Shown here piece by piece: positions 11,620 through 21,049 of a stretch of 34,999 bases of DNA (position 1 is its first letter; each line of letters begins with the position of its first letter). The position numbers were made by a program, and so were the translations under genes. This DNA comes from Gnetum montanum (taxonomy: Eukaryota > Streptophyta > Gnetopsida > Gnetales > Gnetaceae): contig MNCI01004656.1 in assembly GCA_015680685.1 (NCBI GenBank), positions 728,328 to 763,326 on the forward strand, given 5' to 3'. The notes beneath the pieces are model-generated. The model did not search any database. It was not told the origin of the DNA and saw only the letters and a list, made by a program, of their open reading frames with translations.

Positions 11620-12282
11620 GTGTATGCTCCTCCAAAAAATAAGGTTTCGGAGCTCTCTTCAAACCAACAACAGAGCTCAACACACATGGTTGTGTTAACA
11701 CATACCATTACTGACTGGATTAAGGTGGGCCACCTTCCCAAGAAATTCTTTGATCCTGGAAGCCTCCTAATTTATCTCCAAGTTGCTGGAAATGAACCTC
11801 ATAAGGCTCTTCTTAACTCAGGTTTTGGAGTCAACCTAATCTCACGAGAAATGTATAAAGCCTAGAACCTACCTCCACTAAAGAAGAGTAATATTCAACT
11901 AGAGCTGGTTAACCAGTCCATCACCATTTCCTTGGGATTGGTGGAGGACATCATTACCACTGTGTGTGATTGGTCATACCCAGCTAATTTCCTAGTGATA
12001 GAAGTCAATAGTAGCAAAGGGGACTTCCTAATTATAATGGGGAGGACATGGCTCAGCACCATCAACGCGTGGCTAGGGATCCGTGATCTTTCCTTGGAAA
12101 TATCTAAGGAAAACATTTATGGAAATATTGAGAAGAATAAAGTTCCATGCATCACATATAGTGACTCAGAGGGTGATGACATGAAGGAATGCTTAGCATT
12201 TCCTACATGTAACTGGTGTGCACCAAAGGATAACATACAAAGGTGCCTGTATGTAGCAACCACACAACAAGAGAACACCTAG
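11620..12282 (+). pseudogene. Retrotransposon aspartic protease, active-site Asp lost
   Basis: A single frame with one internal TAG (11863-11865) reads as a retropepsin domain. The active-site region is ALLNSGFGVNLISREMY, where the usual DSG is NSG; codon AAC at 11815-11817 is one G-to-A step from GAC. Downstream are YPANFLVIEV and FLIIMGRTWLSTINAWLGI, matching the flap-side and (I/L)(I/L)GR.(W/F)L..t.A.i blocks of plant Ty3/gypsy proteases of the Athila/Tat type. The C-terminal part is acidic (YSDSEGDDMKECL) and ends at TAG after QENT. The substitution at the catalytic residue and the internal stop indicate a dead enzyme. It is not followed by reverse transcriptase, unlike standard gag-pol elements. 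Confidence 0.75.
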
Positions 12283-14440
12283 TGGTTGACAAATGATCAA
12301 GAGAGAAGCCCACCAACATGCATGGAATGAACTGGGGGAACAACTTGCACCCACAACGAAAGCATAGATACATTAGAGTATCAGCGTTATTGACTTCCAC
12401 CCCTTAACTTGAAAACATCAATCAAGAGAATTTGGACACTTTTAAGAAATTCAAATAGGTGCTTGCTATTTTAGATCTCCCCCTTTCAATTCAGTCATGG
12501 GAAAGATGGCCATATTTGCTAATAAATTGAGGCCCTTAGTTCTTTTTAAGGTTTTGTTTTACACATTTTTGTTTTACACGTTTTTGTTTTCCACATTTTT
12601 GTTTTACAAATTTCTTTAACTTTTCTTGTTCTTATTTTACAACATCATTTATAACTTTTTCATTTCTTTGTGTGCGTTGGTGTGTGTGCTTATCTATTGT
12701 GTTTTGTTTATCACCCAATAAGTGCTCTAATGATGGTATGAACTATTTCTATTGATTGCTAATGTTTGGCTTTTACCTTTAAGATTATGATGTTGGTACT
12801 AAGGTATGGTTCTTTTGATATAGTAGGAAATGAGTTCACTTCATCCATACACCCACAAATTTCTATGGTTTCTCTTGGCTTGGAACTATACAGTGCCTTT
12901 CTAATTAAGAACTATCAACAAATTTGTGACTGGGAATTTCTCAAACCAAGGAAGGACTTAAGGATTGAAAAGGGTGTAACTTCAAGAGGATTTGATGCAT
13001 TTGTGTTAGCCATTCTCTTGGGTGCTTGGATGTTTTCTTCTTAAGTTTTCTTACTATTATGGCGATTTCCATATTATCGGGAAGCTGAGTTAATAAAAAT
13101 AACAAAGTCTTTGCATGGTGTGGTTCTCATGTATAAACACACACAAAAAAAGAGAAGAAAAGAGAGAAGAAAAGAAGTGAGAATTCAAAGCACATCCCTT
13201 AGACAAAATAATCCCTTGGGCTATAAGCACTGCTTATGGAATTCAAAGTAAAAATGTTCCCTCTAACTAAGGCCCTTCCTCGCTTCCTATCTCATCTTTC
13301 ACTTTGTCAGAATGTTGGTGATTCTTTGGTGGAGACATTCTTACTACTTCAAGAGGATGGGTCAACCAAATGTATTAATGTGAAGTCACTAGATGAGGTT
13401 TGTTGAGGCCGGACTTGGAATGGGATCTAATAAGTCACATTAATCATTAACTACACAAGGGGCTACACATCACCTTGTTCTTGAGATTCTATTCCATTCT
13501 CTTCTCTCCATCATTCTTCTTCCATTGTTCACCTCATTGTCGGTTGTATCAGTAGCCCATATTTTGGTGGATGCATTGTCTTCTTGTTGGTAAATTCTTG
13601 TGGTTAAGACTTTAACTCTTGTTTCAAATGACATTCCTAGAGCCTACAGAATCTTTGAAGGTGGGTTTGTCAGGGCATTAAGCGCATGAGCCTACTTTGG
13701 GGAGGACCCACTAGCATTCCTATTTGGTACACCAGTTAAATTCTTTCCCTTAACATTTTTGTGATCCACTCAATTTTGTTCATTTCCATCTTGACATCCA
13801 TTTCATCGATGTTATATTTGTCTCTTTTTCTCCATCTTTCTTGTTCTTTATTCTTTCTCCATTCCATCGCTACCGGAGGTTAGCTCTTAGTCATGAGGGT
13901 CTGGACCTAATATTTTTCGATTTTCTCCTAACCCCTACATCTTCAGTAGTCACCATGAATATATCTCCAGACCCATATCAACCATACCACAACTCAGCCA
14001 ATGGATCTTTCACCAAAGCAAGGTATCCACTGTAGTGTGATTCATTTACCCTTGCTAATATAAAGACTATGTTGTGTGTGCAGATGGAAATCATACAACA
14101 ATGGATTGGATCTAGAGGGAACACTTGGAATGGATCGGTTCTAAAGAATCTATGCAAGGAATGAGATGGATGGCACACATATGGATGGACAACAAAAGGC
14201 GAAATCTTGGCATTGGTAGTAGCAAAACTTCTTTCTCTCTCTCTCTTTCACAGCTGCCAAATAAGGCCTAATGTCAAATGTATAAACTGTTCACTCGTGT
14301 TGTCGTGAATACCAGTTTTGTCTTGTTCTATAATAATGATCCATTCACAAGCTGTCCCATTCACCATTAGTTCCATTCAAGTTAATAATCCCATACCTTC
14401 CCAATATTTTGTAAGGAACTTGAGGATGAGTTTTTATTAA
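12283..14440 (+). other. Non-coding 3' section of element A
   Basis: No reverse transcriptase or integrase motif was found. A T-rich tract at 12540-12700 contains four 15-bp repeats, GTTTT(A/C)CACN plus T5, starting at 12556, 12571, 12586 and 12601. Blocks at about 13108-13330 (GCATGGTGTG; CCCTCTAACTAAGGCCCTTC), 13671-13705 (CAGGGCATTA ... CCTACTTTGGGGAGGA) and 14381-14410 (TAATAATCCCATACCTTCC) are matched in order on the minus strand by element C. A CT-rich microsatellite lies at 14231-14247. The open frame at 12766-13044 has no recognised motif. Confidence 0.6.
12556..12610. repeat. 15-bp tandem repeat in T-rich tract
   Basis: Four copies of GTTTTNCACNTTTTT-type units begin at 12556, 12571, 12586 and 12601. 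A comparable T-rich, TTTTACAATTTTT-containing tract occurs on the minus strand at about 33780-33905, at the equivalent place in element C. Confidence 0.7.
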
Positions 14441-14452
14441 GTCATGGGGGTA
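14441..14452 (+). promoter_or_regulatory. Polypurine-tract-like site before LTR A
   Basis: GTCATGGGGGTA lies directly before the LTR start TGATGGGACA. Upstream is CTTGAGGATGAGTTTTTATT, the kind of sequence that ends many plant gypsy internal regions. The equivalent minus-strand site before LTR C is ATTCATGCAGGTA. Polypurine tracts prime plus-strand DNA synthesis. Confidence 0.6.
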
Positions 14453-15273
14453 TGATGGGACATGATATCGCATCCTCACTGCGATATTGCATATGTGATG
14501 TATCGTACGCGATATCATGTCTTTCCCATGATATTGCATACGCGATATAGCAATCCATCGTCATTTCTCTAAATAAGAAGTGGCTCTCCCTTGTTTCTCA
14601 TCTAGATCTAGACCCTTAGCGAAACTCTAGCAGTTTTACCTTTCAAGAAATAGAATAATTTCCATGTGCCCGAAATAGGAGTTCCAGAGTGAACAAATCT
14701 TTATTCGAGCAAATATTATACCTAAGCATAAGTTTGTGTATGGAAATAAAGACGAAATTCTTGGATAAACCTTGCAGTACATGGACTAAGCTAATTAGGA
14801 CTTCGATTATTGTTAATTATTTAAATTATTTATTAGTTAATTATTCTCTCAACCCTCAACACTCCTAAGTGCATTCAGTATGACCGCTTCGAGCAAATGC
14901 ATTACGCTTGGTAATCATAGCAATGAATAGCGTTTGGTAATTCTAGAAGGTTGCATTGGCTCAGGGTGTGAATAGTAAGTGGGAACAGATACTGATGCTA
15001 CGTTAATTAAGACTTAAAGTTAGTTAATTAGTCTCTTCACCTTTTCCCTCATTAGCATAGGTGATAAAACATAAAAGACATAAAAATCACATACCTCAGA
15101 CTTACTTAACCATCCAACCGTGACAAATACAAGTAAGTCTAGGAAGACAATGAACGATTAACCTTAAGTGTTCCATAAGGTGTGTAGGCACTTAGTTTGC
15201 GGAGTTCAACCGGATCATGCATGTAATGCTCATATTCATATGGTTGAGTATAGGGGTACCTCGCCACTCATCA
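14453..15273 (+). mobile_element. 3' LTR of element A (821 bp)
   Basis: It starts TGATGGGACATG and ends GCCACTCATCA. It matches solo LTR B and minus-strand LTR C along its length. Shared words include the AATAAAGA polyadenylation-type motif (14745-14750), TTGGTAATC, AAGTCTAGGAAGACAATGAAC (B has AAGTGGGAAGACAGTGACC), GGAGTTCAACCGGATCATGC and GGTTGAGTATAGGGGTACCT. The U3 carries a perfect 13-bp inverted repeat (GACATGATATCGC/GCGATATCATGTC, 14459-14521). Its place after a polypurine-like site makes it a 3' LTR. The five bases after it (ATAGG) have no partner found upstream. Confidence 0.8.
14459..14521. repeat. Perfect 13-bp inverted repeat in U3 of LTR A
   Basis: Arms GACATGATATCGC (14459-14471) and GCGATATCATGTC (14509-14521) enclose 37 nt that repeat GCGATATTGC-type words. 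A further related word, CATGATATTGCATACGCGATA, lies just downstream at about 14527. Confidence 0.85.
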
Positions 15274-15344
15274 ATAGGTGATGGTATATGGATCCGTAGG
15301 ATCTCTCTTACTAGCCATAGCAAGGTTTGTAGTAAGAAATAAGG

Positions 15345-16058
15345 TCAAAAAATAAGAAAGTGACTAATCAAATACTCTACCATTCTTTGCACCATGAAGA
15401 AGATATATTGCAAAGGAGGAGACATGAGAACACTAAGATTTTCATAGGAATTTTCTATGTATAAATTAACATATGTGAAAATCAATATTATTATTAAAAT
15501 CAACTTGGTGAAATTTATTTTGAACCAAGGAAGAATGAGAAAGATAATTTGACATTTCTTCTTTTTACAAAATTCTTTGAACTTAGGTAATTTCAAATCA
15601 TGATTAAATGGATCCTTCCCAACATGAAAACCCAAAGCAGTATGTATAACATTAGGGGTAATCATTAGAGTTCCTAAAACTATTTTAGAAGGAGAATTAT
15701 CCCAAGTATGATAAACATTGCATAGATCTCTTATAGGATCCCTACATTTGATAGTATTAAAAATTGGAAAAAGCAATAACTCTGATAACCTTGAAGCTTT
15801 GAGATATTCAAAAACAACAACACCTAGCAAACTTTGAACTATATCATTAGCCTAAACTACATTATTTTGAAGAAACTCAATAGAAATAGAGGTAAAGCTA
15901 TCTAAGGGAGAATTAGAAGTAGGAAAAGCTTAATCAAAATATTTTGGAGGAGCCATGTCATAATTTACTATGCCAAAATCTCTCTCTCTAAATTTTCTAT
16001 GCAAGAATGGTTGATTTGTGGAAAAGTTCCTAGTTCCATAAATTTATAAGAACTCTAG
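15345..16058 (-). pseudogene. Unidentified transposon-type protein fragment
   Basis: On the minus strand one frame reads from about 16058 to 15345 with only two stops before a 161-codon open part. The upstream part contains NQPFLHRKFRERDFGIVNYD, MAPPKYFD and FPTSNSPLDSFTSISIEFLQ. The open part contains VYHTWDNSPSKIVLGTLMIT, PNVIHTALGFHVGKDPF and LMSPPLQYIFFMVQRM. The itP..I..alGf..g pattern is common in the N-terminal regions of plant retrotransposon-associated proteins, but I cannot name a family. The stretch encoding APPKYFD-AFPTS resembles a minus-strand stretch of element C near 32720-32790 (GCTCCTCA..., TTTTTCCTACTTCT). It starts about 70 bp after LTR A and is oriented against it. Confidence 0.45.
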
Positions 16059-17160
16059 TAGTGAAGATGATTAAAGAATAGTGAAGTATAATTTAAATTA
16101 ACATGTGGTTAATTATTAATTAACATTTAATTGATGTTTAATTTTCTTGATTTTCTAGTTGAAAGGTTATGTAAATAGGACTTATCTTCTACTGAACATG
16201 TAGTGCTTTTTGAGATGATTTCAACAGTGTTAATTTCATTGAAATCCAACTTATGGTTTGGAGATACAACATTTCTTATGTTGGGTGTAATTTATTGAAA
16301 TTAAATTCTTTTTTTGTAAAAAAAAAAGGCAGCAACGGGAGGTTGTGAGTTCAAGCCATAACCATAAATTGACTAATATATATATTTTAAGAAAATGTAG
16401 AATCTTGCAGAGGGCTACTCATGCTTGCTTGGGTGGCATAAGGCAAGAAGGTGGGGTGAGAACACCGTGCTTTTCAACTACTGCTTTGATGTTGTGTGAG
16501 CACACACGCACCTTTGTTACATACTGTAGACCACCTACACCATCAATGATGAGGCCCACTCCCCTTCGTTGGCCTTGTTAAAATCTTGTATCATAGTGTG
16601 TCCTCTATAGCTACCACTGAACATCGTTTGCTGAGCTTGTCAAGATCTTCATCTTGGGCTTTAGCAATTGCTAACCCATCAAACCCGAAGTAGTCCTTGT
16701 GCTAGATGTTGGTAGAGGAACCACTGATGCCACCATGGTATCCATCATTAACCATGAGGTCACCATCTATTCCACCTACTGCTAGTGCTATGGTATCCTT
16801 CCTCCATGGACACTATGGACACTATGGAATCTTGCCTCTCATAGAGCTTCTTGGATATTGTAGAATCTCACCTCCAATGAAACTTTATGGAAGCCACTTC
16901 TTGGTAGCAATGAAGATAAGAATTTCATATTTACTATTAACTATGAATTTCACATCAATTAATGGAATATTTGAATACACCAACAAAATTTGTAGAAAAA
17001 ATTAAATTTAAAATATGACAAAAATTTACTAAAAAAAATAGTATTTCACACCTTGGTACTAATGAAGATAAGAATTCTATAATTTGGCACCAATGTTTGG
17101 AACTTGAAGAGTACACTGGAGAATGATGGAGCCCCAAGTCAATGATAAAAGGGATGCCCT
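16059..17160. other. Spacer with short repeats; possible decayed 5' part of the gypsy element
   Basis: No 5' LTR matching the 22638 LTR was recognised. The stretch holds a poly-A run (16318-16327) followed by GGTTGTGAGTTCAAGCC (16351-16367), which resembles a tRNA B box. It also has an 11-bp tandem repeat GGACACTATGG near 16807 and a direct repeat TTGGTA(G/C)(C/T)AATGAAGATAAGAATT at about 16900 and 17054. Open frames on both strands here have no recognisable motif. Confidence 0.4.
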
Positions 17161-17169
17161 TAAATAATA

Positions 17170-18200
17170 GATTAATAAAACCAAAGATGTCCAAGAGGCA
17201 CTATGTTAGTAAAATCAAGGGCTTAGGATAGATATGCAAAACATATTTGAAGAAATTAGGAAGTTGTCCCAATGTTTTGAAGGAAAATGATCGAAAGTAT
17301 AAGGAAAGATGGATTTCTTAATAGATTCTATCACACAATTAACTAATCATTTCAACCAACCTTCTAACCCAAGCCACTTTCCACCTGGGGACCAATACCA
17401 TGATGAATCCCCACATTATAGAGATTAGAATCAAGACCAACTTCCCCCTAGGGATTAGCATAGAAACTGGTCCCCACCTATTCAATGCTAGGGTGCTTTC
17501 ATCTATTCACTAGACCAAAGAATGAAACCAAAAGGGGAAGGTTATTAGAATTGGAAAAATGCATTGAGAAAATTACTAACCTAAGTTCATGCCAAAAAGG
17601 TTAAACTAGATCATTATGATGAAGCCCCTAGATTTAGTGCCAAAGAAAGAGATTGGCTTCATACCATGAGAAATTACTTTGATATGCTAAACTTATCAAG
17701 CAGAGAACATTTCGAAATAGTCTCCTTGTATTTGAGAGGATTGCTGCAACATGGTGGAATGGTTTAAGATCTTAAGGTTTGATTACAAATTGGCTTAACT
17801 TCAGTTGAGATTTTGAATAAAAATTTATACCAGATTCCTTCCTCATGGTGTGTAAGATGCAATTTGATTTGTTAAGATTGGAAAGATGATTTGTAAAAGA
17901 TTACTACAAAGAATTTTACAATCTCTCTCATATGTAAGCCACCAAGATGAAGGAAAATTAGCTTCAAAGTTTATTAGTGAAATACATGCATAACTACATC
18001 CCCAGACACTTGCACATATTCCTCAAATAGTTGATGAAGCCTATAAAATTGGTAAGGATTATGAAGAATCAAATCAAGTTCCAACTACCCTTCAACAAGC
18101 AATGATAGAAGAAACACCCACTAAGATATCTTGATGAAGATTTTTTGATTATAGTGAAGATCATTTCAAATGAGATTGCCCAAAATTACAAGCAAAAATA
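17170..18200 (+). pseudogene. Gypsy gag, degenerate
   Basis: Decayed frames read MQNIFEEIRKLSQCFEG near 17236. A Pro/His/Asn-rich stretch (FNQPSNPSHFPPGDQYHDE, near 17352) follows. The core contains HYDEAPRFSAKERDWLHTMR and YFDMLNLSSREHFEIVSLYL (about 17611-17730), and in the next frame AATWWNGLR (17743-17769), then FLMVCKMQFD and FVKDYYKEFYNLS. The F.....dWl..m..yF....l......v..YL.g.aatWW pattern is typical of Retrotrans_gag in chromoviruses. A frameshift just before AATWW and several stops break it. No CCHC zinc knuckle is clear. Confidence 0.7.
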
Positions 18201-18269
18201 CAAAGAAATAATGAAAATAGGAGTCAAAAACCAAAATCAAACATGGCCAAAGGAAATGTCTAAACCAGC

Positions 18270-18846
18270 ATGATAGATGTGAAGAAGATTCTAGCATTAG
18301 CTAAGTCAAGTTTGAGAAACTTTAAATTTTCTTTATGGATTTTTGAAGGATTAATTAAGGGTAAAAAAATTAAATTTTTGATTGATAGTGGAGCAAGTGA
18401 TAATCTTATTTTACCAAGTTTAATTAAGCCATTGAATTTAAGTTTACCTTCCAATAAATTTGTTAGAAGAGAACTTGCAGATGGGACAACTATAATTAAG
18501 CATACTAGGCATAGAAAAATTACCTTTACCTTGCAAGACATGTCTTTCATTGATGAATTCTTTGAACTTGAATTAGGTGATGTTGATGTAATCCTAGGAA
18601 TCTATTTTCTACAAACATTTGATGTTACTACCCACTCTGGAACTTATGTTTTAAAAGTGTCAACCATTGATAGAGTTAGGGTTCTAAGTGGGGTAGGAAT
18701 AGCAAAGAAAATTTACATAATAAATATTAAGAAGGATAAGAGATTAGTGAGAAAGGGTGCTACTATGTTAGTTGTAAAAGTAACTCAACTTTATAAATCC
18801 TATGACATTGAGATTCCAAAAGAACTTGAAGAATATAAATATTTAG
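18270..18846 (+). pseudogene. Gypsy aspartic protease (5' part of split pol)
   Basis: The frame is open for 192 codons up to the LTR insertion and the protease fold is well kept. The active-site block is KIKFLIDSGASDNLILPSLI, with the DSG intact. RRELADGTTIIKH is followed by DVDVILGIYFLQTFDVTTHS, the conserved ILG.-L block. The C-terminal part (YKSYDIEIPKELEEYKYLV) is the linker that leads to reverse transcriptase in gypsy elements. The frame passes into the inserted LTR and stops at 18858-18860. The enzyme would cleave the polyprotein; here it is cut from pol by the insertion. Confidence 0.85.
18842..18846 (+). other. Target-site duplication TTTAG, left
   Basis: TTTAG directly precedes the LTR start TGATGAAGTGC; the same five bases follow the LTR end at 19689-19693. 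Five base pairs is the usual length for gypsy insertions. Confidence 0.85.
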
Positions 18847-19688
18847 TGATGAAGTGCTAAGCAGTCGATGCATCGACTAGACTGCGTATATGGGGCCACG
18901 TATATGTGGCTGCATCGATGTGGTCTCGTTTACGCAGAGCCTATTCTAGCCTATAAATAAATGGCCCTCTGCGACACCTAGGGATCTTTCAAGTAGTTGT
19001 AGCGAAGCCCTTGCATTTTGTTTCTATAGGAGTTAGAATATTTTCCCAGTGCATGCCAATAGTGTGATGCTTGTAATGGTATGGCACCTTTATTCTAGTG
19101 TGACATACTTGGCTACACACATGACCAAAAATAAAGATTGGGATTACTTCATCATTGTAGCATTCACTTAGATTTAATTGTTTAATTGTTATTGTTATTT
19201 ATTTTTTCTTAGTTAATATTTCTTTATCATCATTTACTATTCCTGTTGTTAAATGTAGAATGAGTAAAACTTAATCATGAGCATTTAAGTATGACTACTT
19301 TGTAACCCAGTAGCGTACCTAGGACCTACATTTGGTAATCCTAGTAGTATTCATGCACAAGGTCCAAGATGTGTACGGATGATTAAGGAATGGGTGCTCA
19401 TTGCACTTAGGTTAGCTTAGACTTCATTTCCTATTACTCATTAATTTAATCAAGATTATTTTCCATTGTCTCTAGGAGTAGCACTAATTTAGGATCACAT
19501 CATATGCCTCACTCTGGACTAAACCATACGTGACAAAGCAAATACTAGTCCAAGTGGGAAGACAGTGACCTGTGATCAATGTGTAACTATCTAGATACCA
19601 CAACTAGCCTATCCACGGAGTTTGAACGGATTGTGCGTGAACGCTCGTATTCGTATGGTTGAATGTAGGGATACCTCGCTGCTCATCA
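18847..19688 (+). mobile_element. Solo LTR B (842 bp) inserted in gypsy pol
   Basis: It begins TGATGA and ends TCATCA, forming 6-bp terminal inverted repeats with the canonical TG...CA ends, flanked by TTTAG on both sides. Inside are a TATA-box-like CTATAAATAA (18951-18960), an AATAAA signal (19130-19135), and the family words TTGGTAATCCTAG, CTAGTCCAAGTGGGAAGACAG, ACGGAGTTTGAACGG and GGTTGAATGTAGGGATACCT. U3 contains the 16-bp palindrome AGTCGATGCATCGACT (18863-18878) and GGCCACGTATATGTGGCT. There is no internal region, so it arose by LTR-LTR recombination after insertion. Same family as LTRs A and C. Confidence 0.9.
18951..18960 (+). promoter_or_regulatory. TATA box of solo LTR B
   Basis: CTATAAATAA lies about 105 bp into the LTR, ahead of the AATAAA signal at 19130, as expected for an LTR with U3, R and U5 parts. 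Confidence 0.6.
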
Positions 19689-19693
19689 TTTAG
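19689..19693 (+). other. Target-site duplication TTTAG, right
   Basis: Second copy of TTTAG. After it the gypsy frame resumes as TG TTT GGT GAA, the exact continuation of the codon broken at 18846. Confidence 0.85.
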
Positions 19694-20420
19694 TGTTTGG
19701 TGAAACTAGGGAATTACATTCAAAAAGAATCATTGAACATGCTATTGATATTTTCCTTGATCCACAAAAAATTTCAAAAGATCCTTATAGGTTTTCCACC
19801 TTTGAATCAAGAGAATTAAAATTAGAATTAGAACTATTGTTAGAAGCAAGGAAGATTCGACGTAGTGTCTCACCTTGGGGTGCACCAGTCTTATTCGTTA
19901 AAAAGAAATATAGCGAATTATGCTTATGCATTGATTATAGGGCATTGAATAAAGTAATAATTAAAAACACCTATCCCTTTTCTAGGATTGATGAATGGTT
20001 TGATCAACTTACTTGAACAAGTTATTTCTTAAAGATTGATTTAAAATTTGGTTATCACCAAATAAGGATTAAGGAAAAAGACATTGAGAAAACTACATTT
20101 AGAACTAGGTATGGATTATGTGAGTTTGTGGTGATGTCATTTGGATTAACCAATGCACCTACAACATTCATGGAATTAATGAATAATATATTTTTAGAAT
20201 ACCTTAATTCATTTGATATTGTATTTATGGATGATATACTTGTTTACTCTAAGTCAAAAGAAGAACATGTTAGAGATTTAAAATTTATAATGAAAATTCT
20301 TAATGAACACTAGTTAAAATAAAAATTAAGTAAATGTGAACTTTTAAAAGAAGAAGCATCATACTTGGACCATATAGTATCCAAGAAAGGATTAAAAGTA
20401 GATCTATCTAAAGTTAGTGC
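19694..20420 (+). pseudogene. Gypsy reverse transcriptase, degenerate
   Basis: After the linker ([14 protein letters not shown], the usual R.idHaIdl) come [35 protein letters not shown] and [10 protein letters not shown] stop at about 20014 follows, then YFLKIDLKFGYHQIRIKEKD, TTFRTRYGLCEFVVMSFGLT, NAPTTFMELMN and IVFMDDILVYSKSKEEHV, with the catalytic FMDD box intact near 20224-20240. The thumb and connection (SKCELLKEEASYLDHIVSKK) follows a second pair of stops near 20310-20325. All fingers and palm blocks of Ty3/gypsy RT are present in order. Function would be reverse transcription of element RNA; three or more stops prevent it here. Confidence 0.9.
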
Positions 20421-20559
20421 AATTTGAATTTGGCTAGAATTAAAACATGCTATAGTCGTTCATAATTTTTTGGTCTTAACTAGTTTTTACCTTTTATTAG
20501 ATACTATTCTACTTTGGTAGCCCTCTTGATTTTTATTTTGTAAAAAAAAAAATGCATGT

Positions 20560-20990
20560 TTAAGTTTAATGAAAAAATGTAGGAAAGCTTTCCTTTGATT
20601 AAAGATGCTACTCACAACAATGCCTATACTGAGAATTCCAGATGAAGAAATATCATTTGAAGTATATATAGATGCCTATGAAGTCAAAATTGGTGTACTT
20701 CTTTCACAAGAAGAAAAAGTATTATGTTTTAATCTTGTAAATTATAGGGAGCTGAGGTAAACTACTAAACCGTGATTTATAATTATTGGAAAATTATTCA
20801 TGCTTTGAAAGTTTGAAGACACTATCTCTATGGAAGAATATTTGTAGTAAAAATAGATCATTAAAGTCTAGAATACTTGCATAGATAACCTATCTTGAAT
20901 GCTTGACAATGATGATTGATAGAATTATTGGCTAAATATGATTTTGAGATTTAATATATTCTAAAAAAATGAAATGTAATGGTTAGCACC
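20560..20990 (+). pseudogene. Gypsy RNase H, degenerate
   Basis: ILRIPDEEISFEVYIDAYEV (about 20624-20683) and KIGVLLSQEEKVLCFNLVNY match the vL..PD..k.F.v.tDAS..giGavL.Q block of gypsy RNase H, with the first catalytic Asp kept (YIDA). Further downstream, around 20800-20990, decayed words such as RHYLYGRIFVV and LLAKYDFEI correspond to the W...Yl.g..F.v and ..YdFei..i.gk segments in shifted frames with stops. The domain would remove RNA from RNA-DNA hybrids. Confidence 0.75.
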
Positions 20991-21049
20991 CTTAGTTGAA
21001 TGTAAAACCTATTGATCAACATTGTGATAACTACTATGGAAGAAGAATT

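Larger units (their letters stand above)
9401..15273 (+). mobile_element. Element A: gag-protease LTR element without pol, 5' end not found
   Basis: The element contains gag (9401-11107), an aspartic protease (11620-12282), a non-coding 3' section with a 15-bp T-rich repeat, a polypurine-like stretch (GTCATGGGGGTA, 14441-14452) and a 3' LTR (14453-15273). The 2.17 kb between the protease and the LTR has no reverse transcriptase, RNase H or integrase motif on either strand and is too short to hold all three. No second LTR copy or primer-binding site is recognisable upstream of 9401, so the 5' LTR is lost, too decayed to see, or removed. Element C on the minus strand has the same 3' organisation. 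Confidence 0.7.

Noticed and set aside
12766-13044. 92-codon frame in element A, considered as an extra ORF
   Set aside because: It starts at a non-ATG codon, has no recognisable motif, and no counterpart was seen in element C.
14231-14247. CT microsatellite as a regulatory GAGA-type element
   Set aside because: It is short and lies inside decayed element sequence; nothing supports a regulatory role.
15282-15295. TGGTATATGGATCC just after LTR A, similar to an initiator-tRNA primer-binding site
   Set aside because: The site lies 8 nt beyond the LTR end, and a polypurine-like stretch upstream marks LTR A as a 3' LTR. No gag follows on the plus strand. Chance similarity is more likely.
16328-16400. 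tRNA B-box-like GAGTTCAAGCC after a poly-A run, possible second SINE
   Set aside because: No box A at the right distance and no flanking duplication could be found.
18841-19695. 8-bp duplication ATTTAGTG as target site of a DNA transposon
   Set aside because: The 5-bp TTTAG version gives TG...CA ends with 6-bp inverted repeats and fits an LTR with TATA box and AATAAA. The extra bases overlap the LTR start or are chance flank identity.
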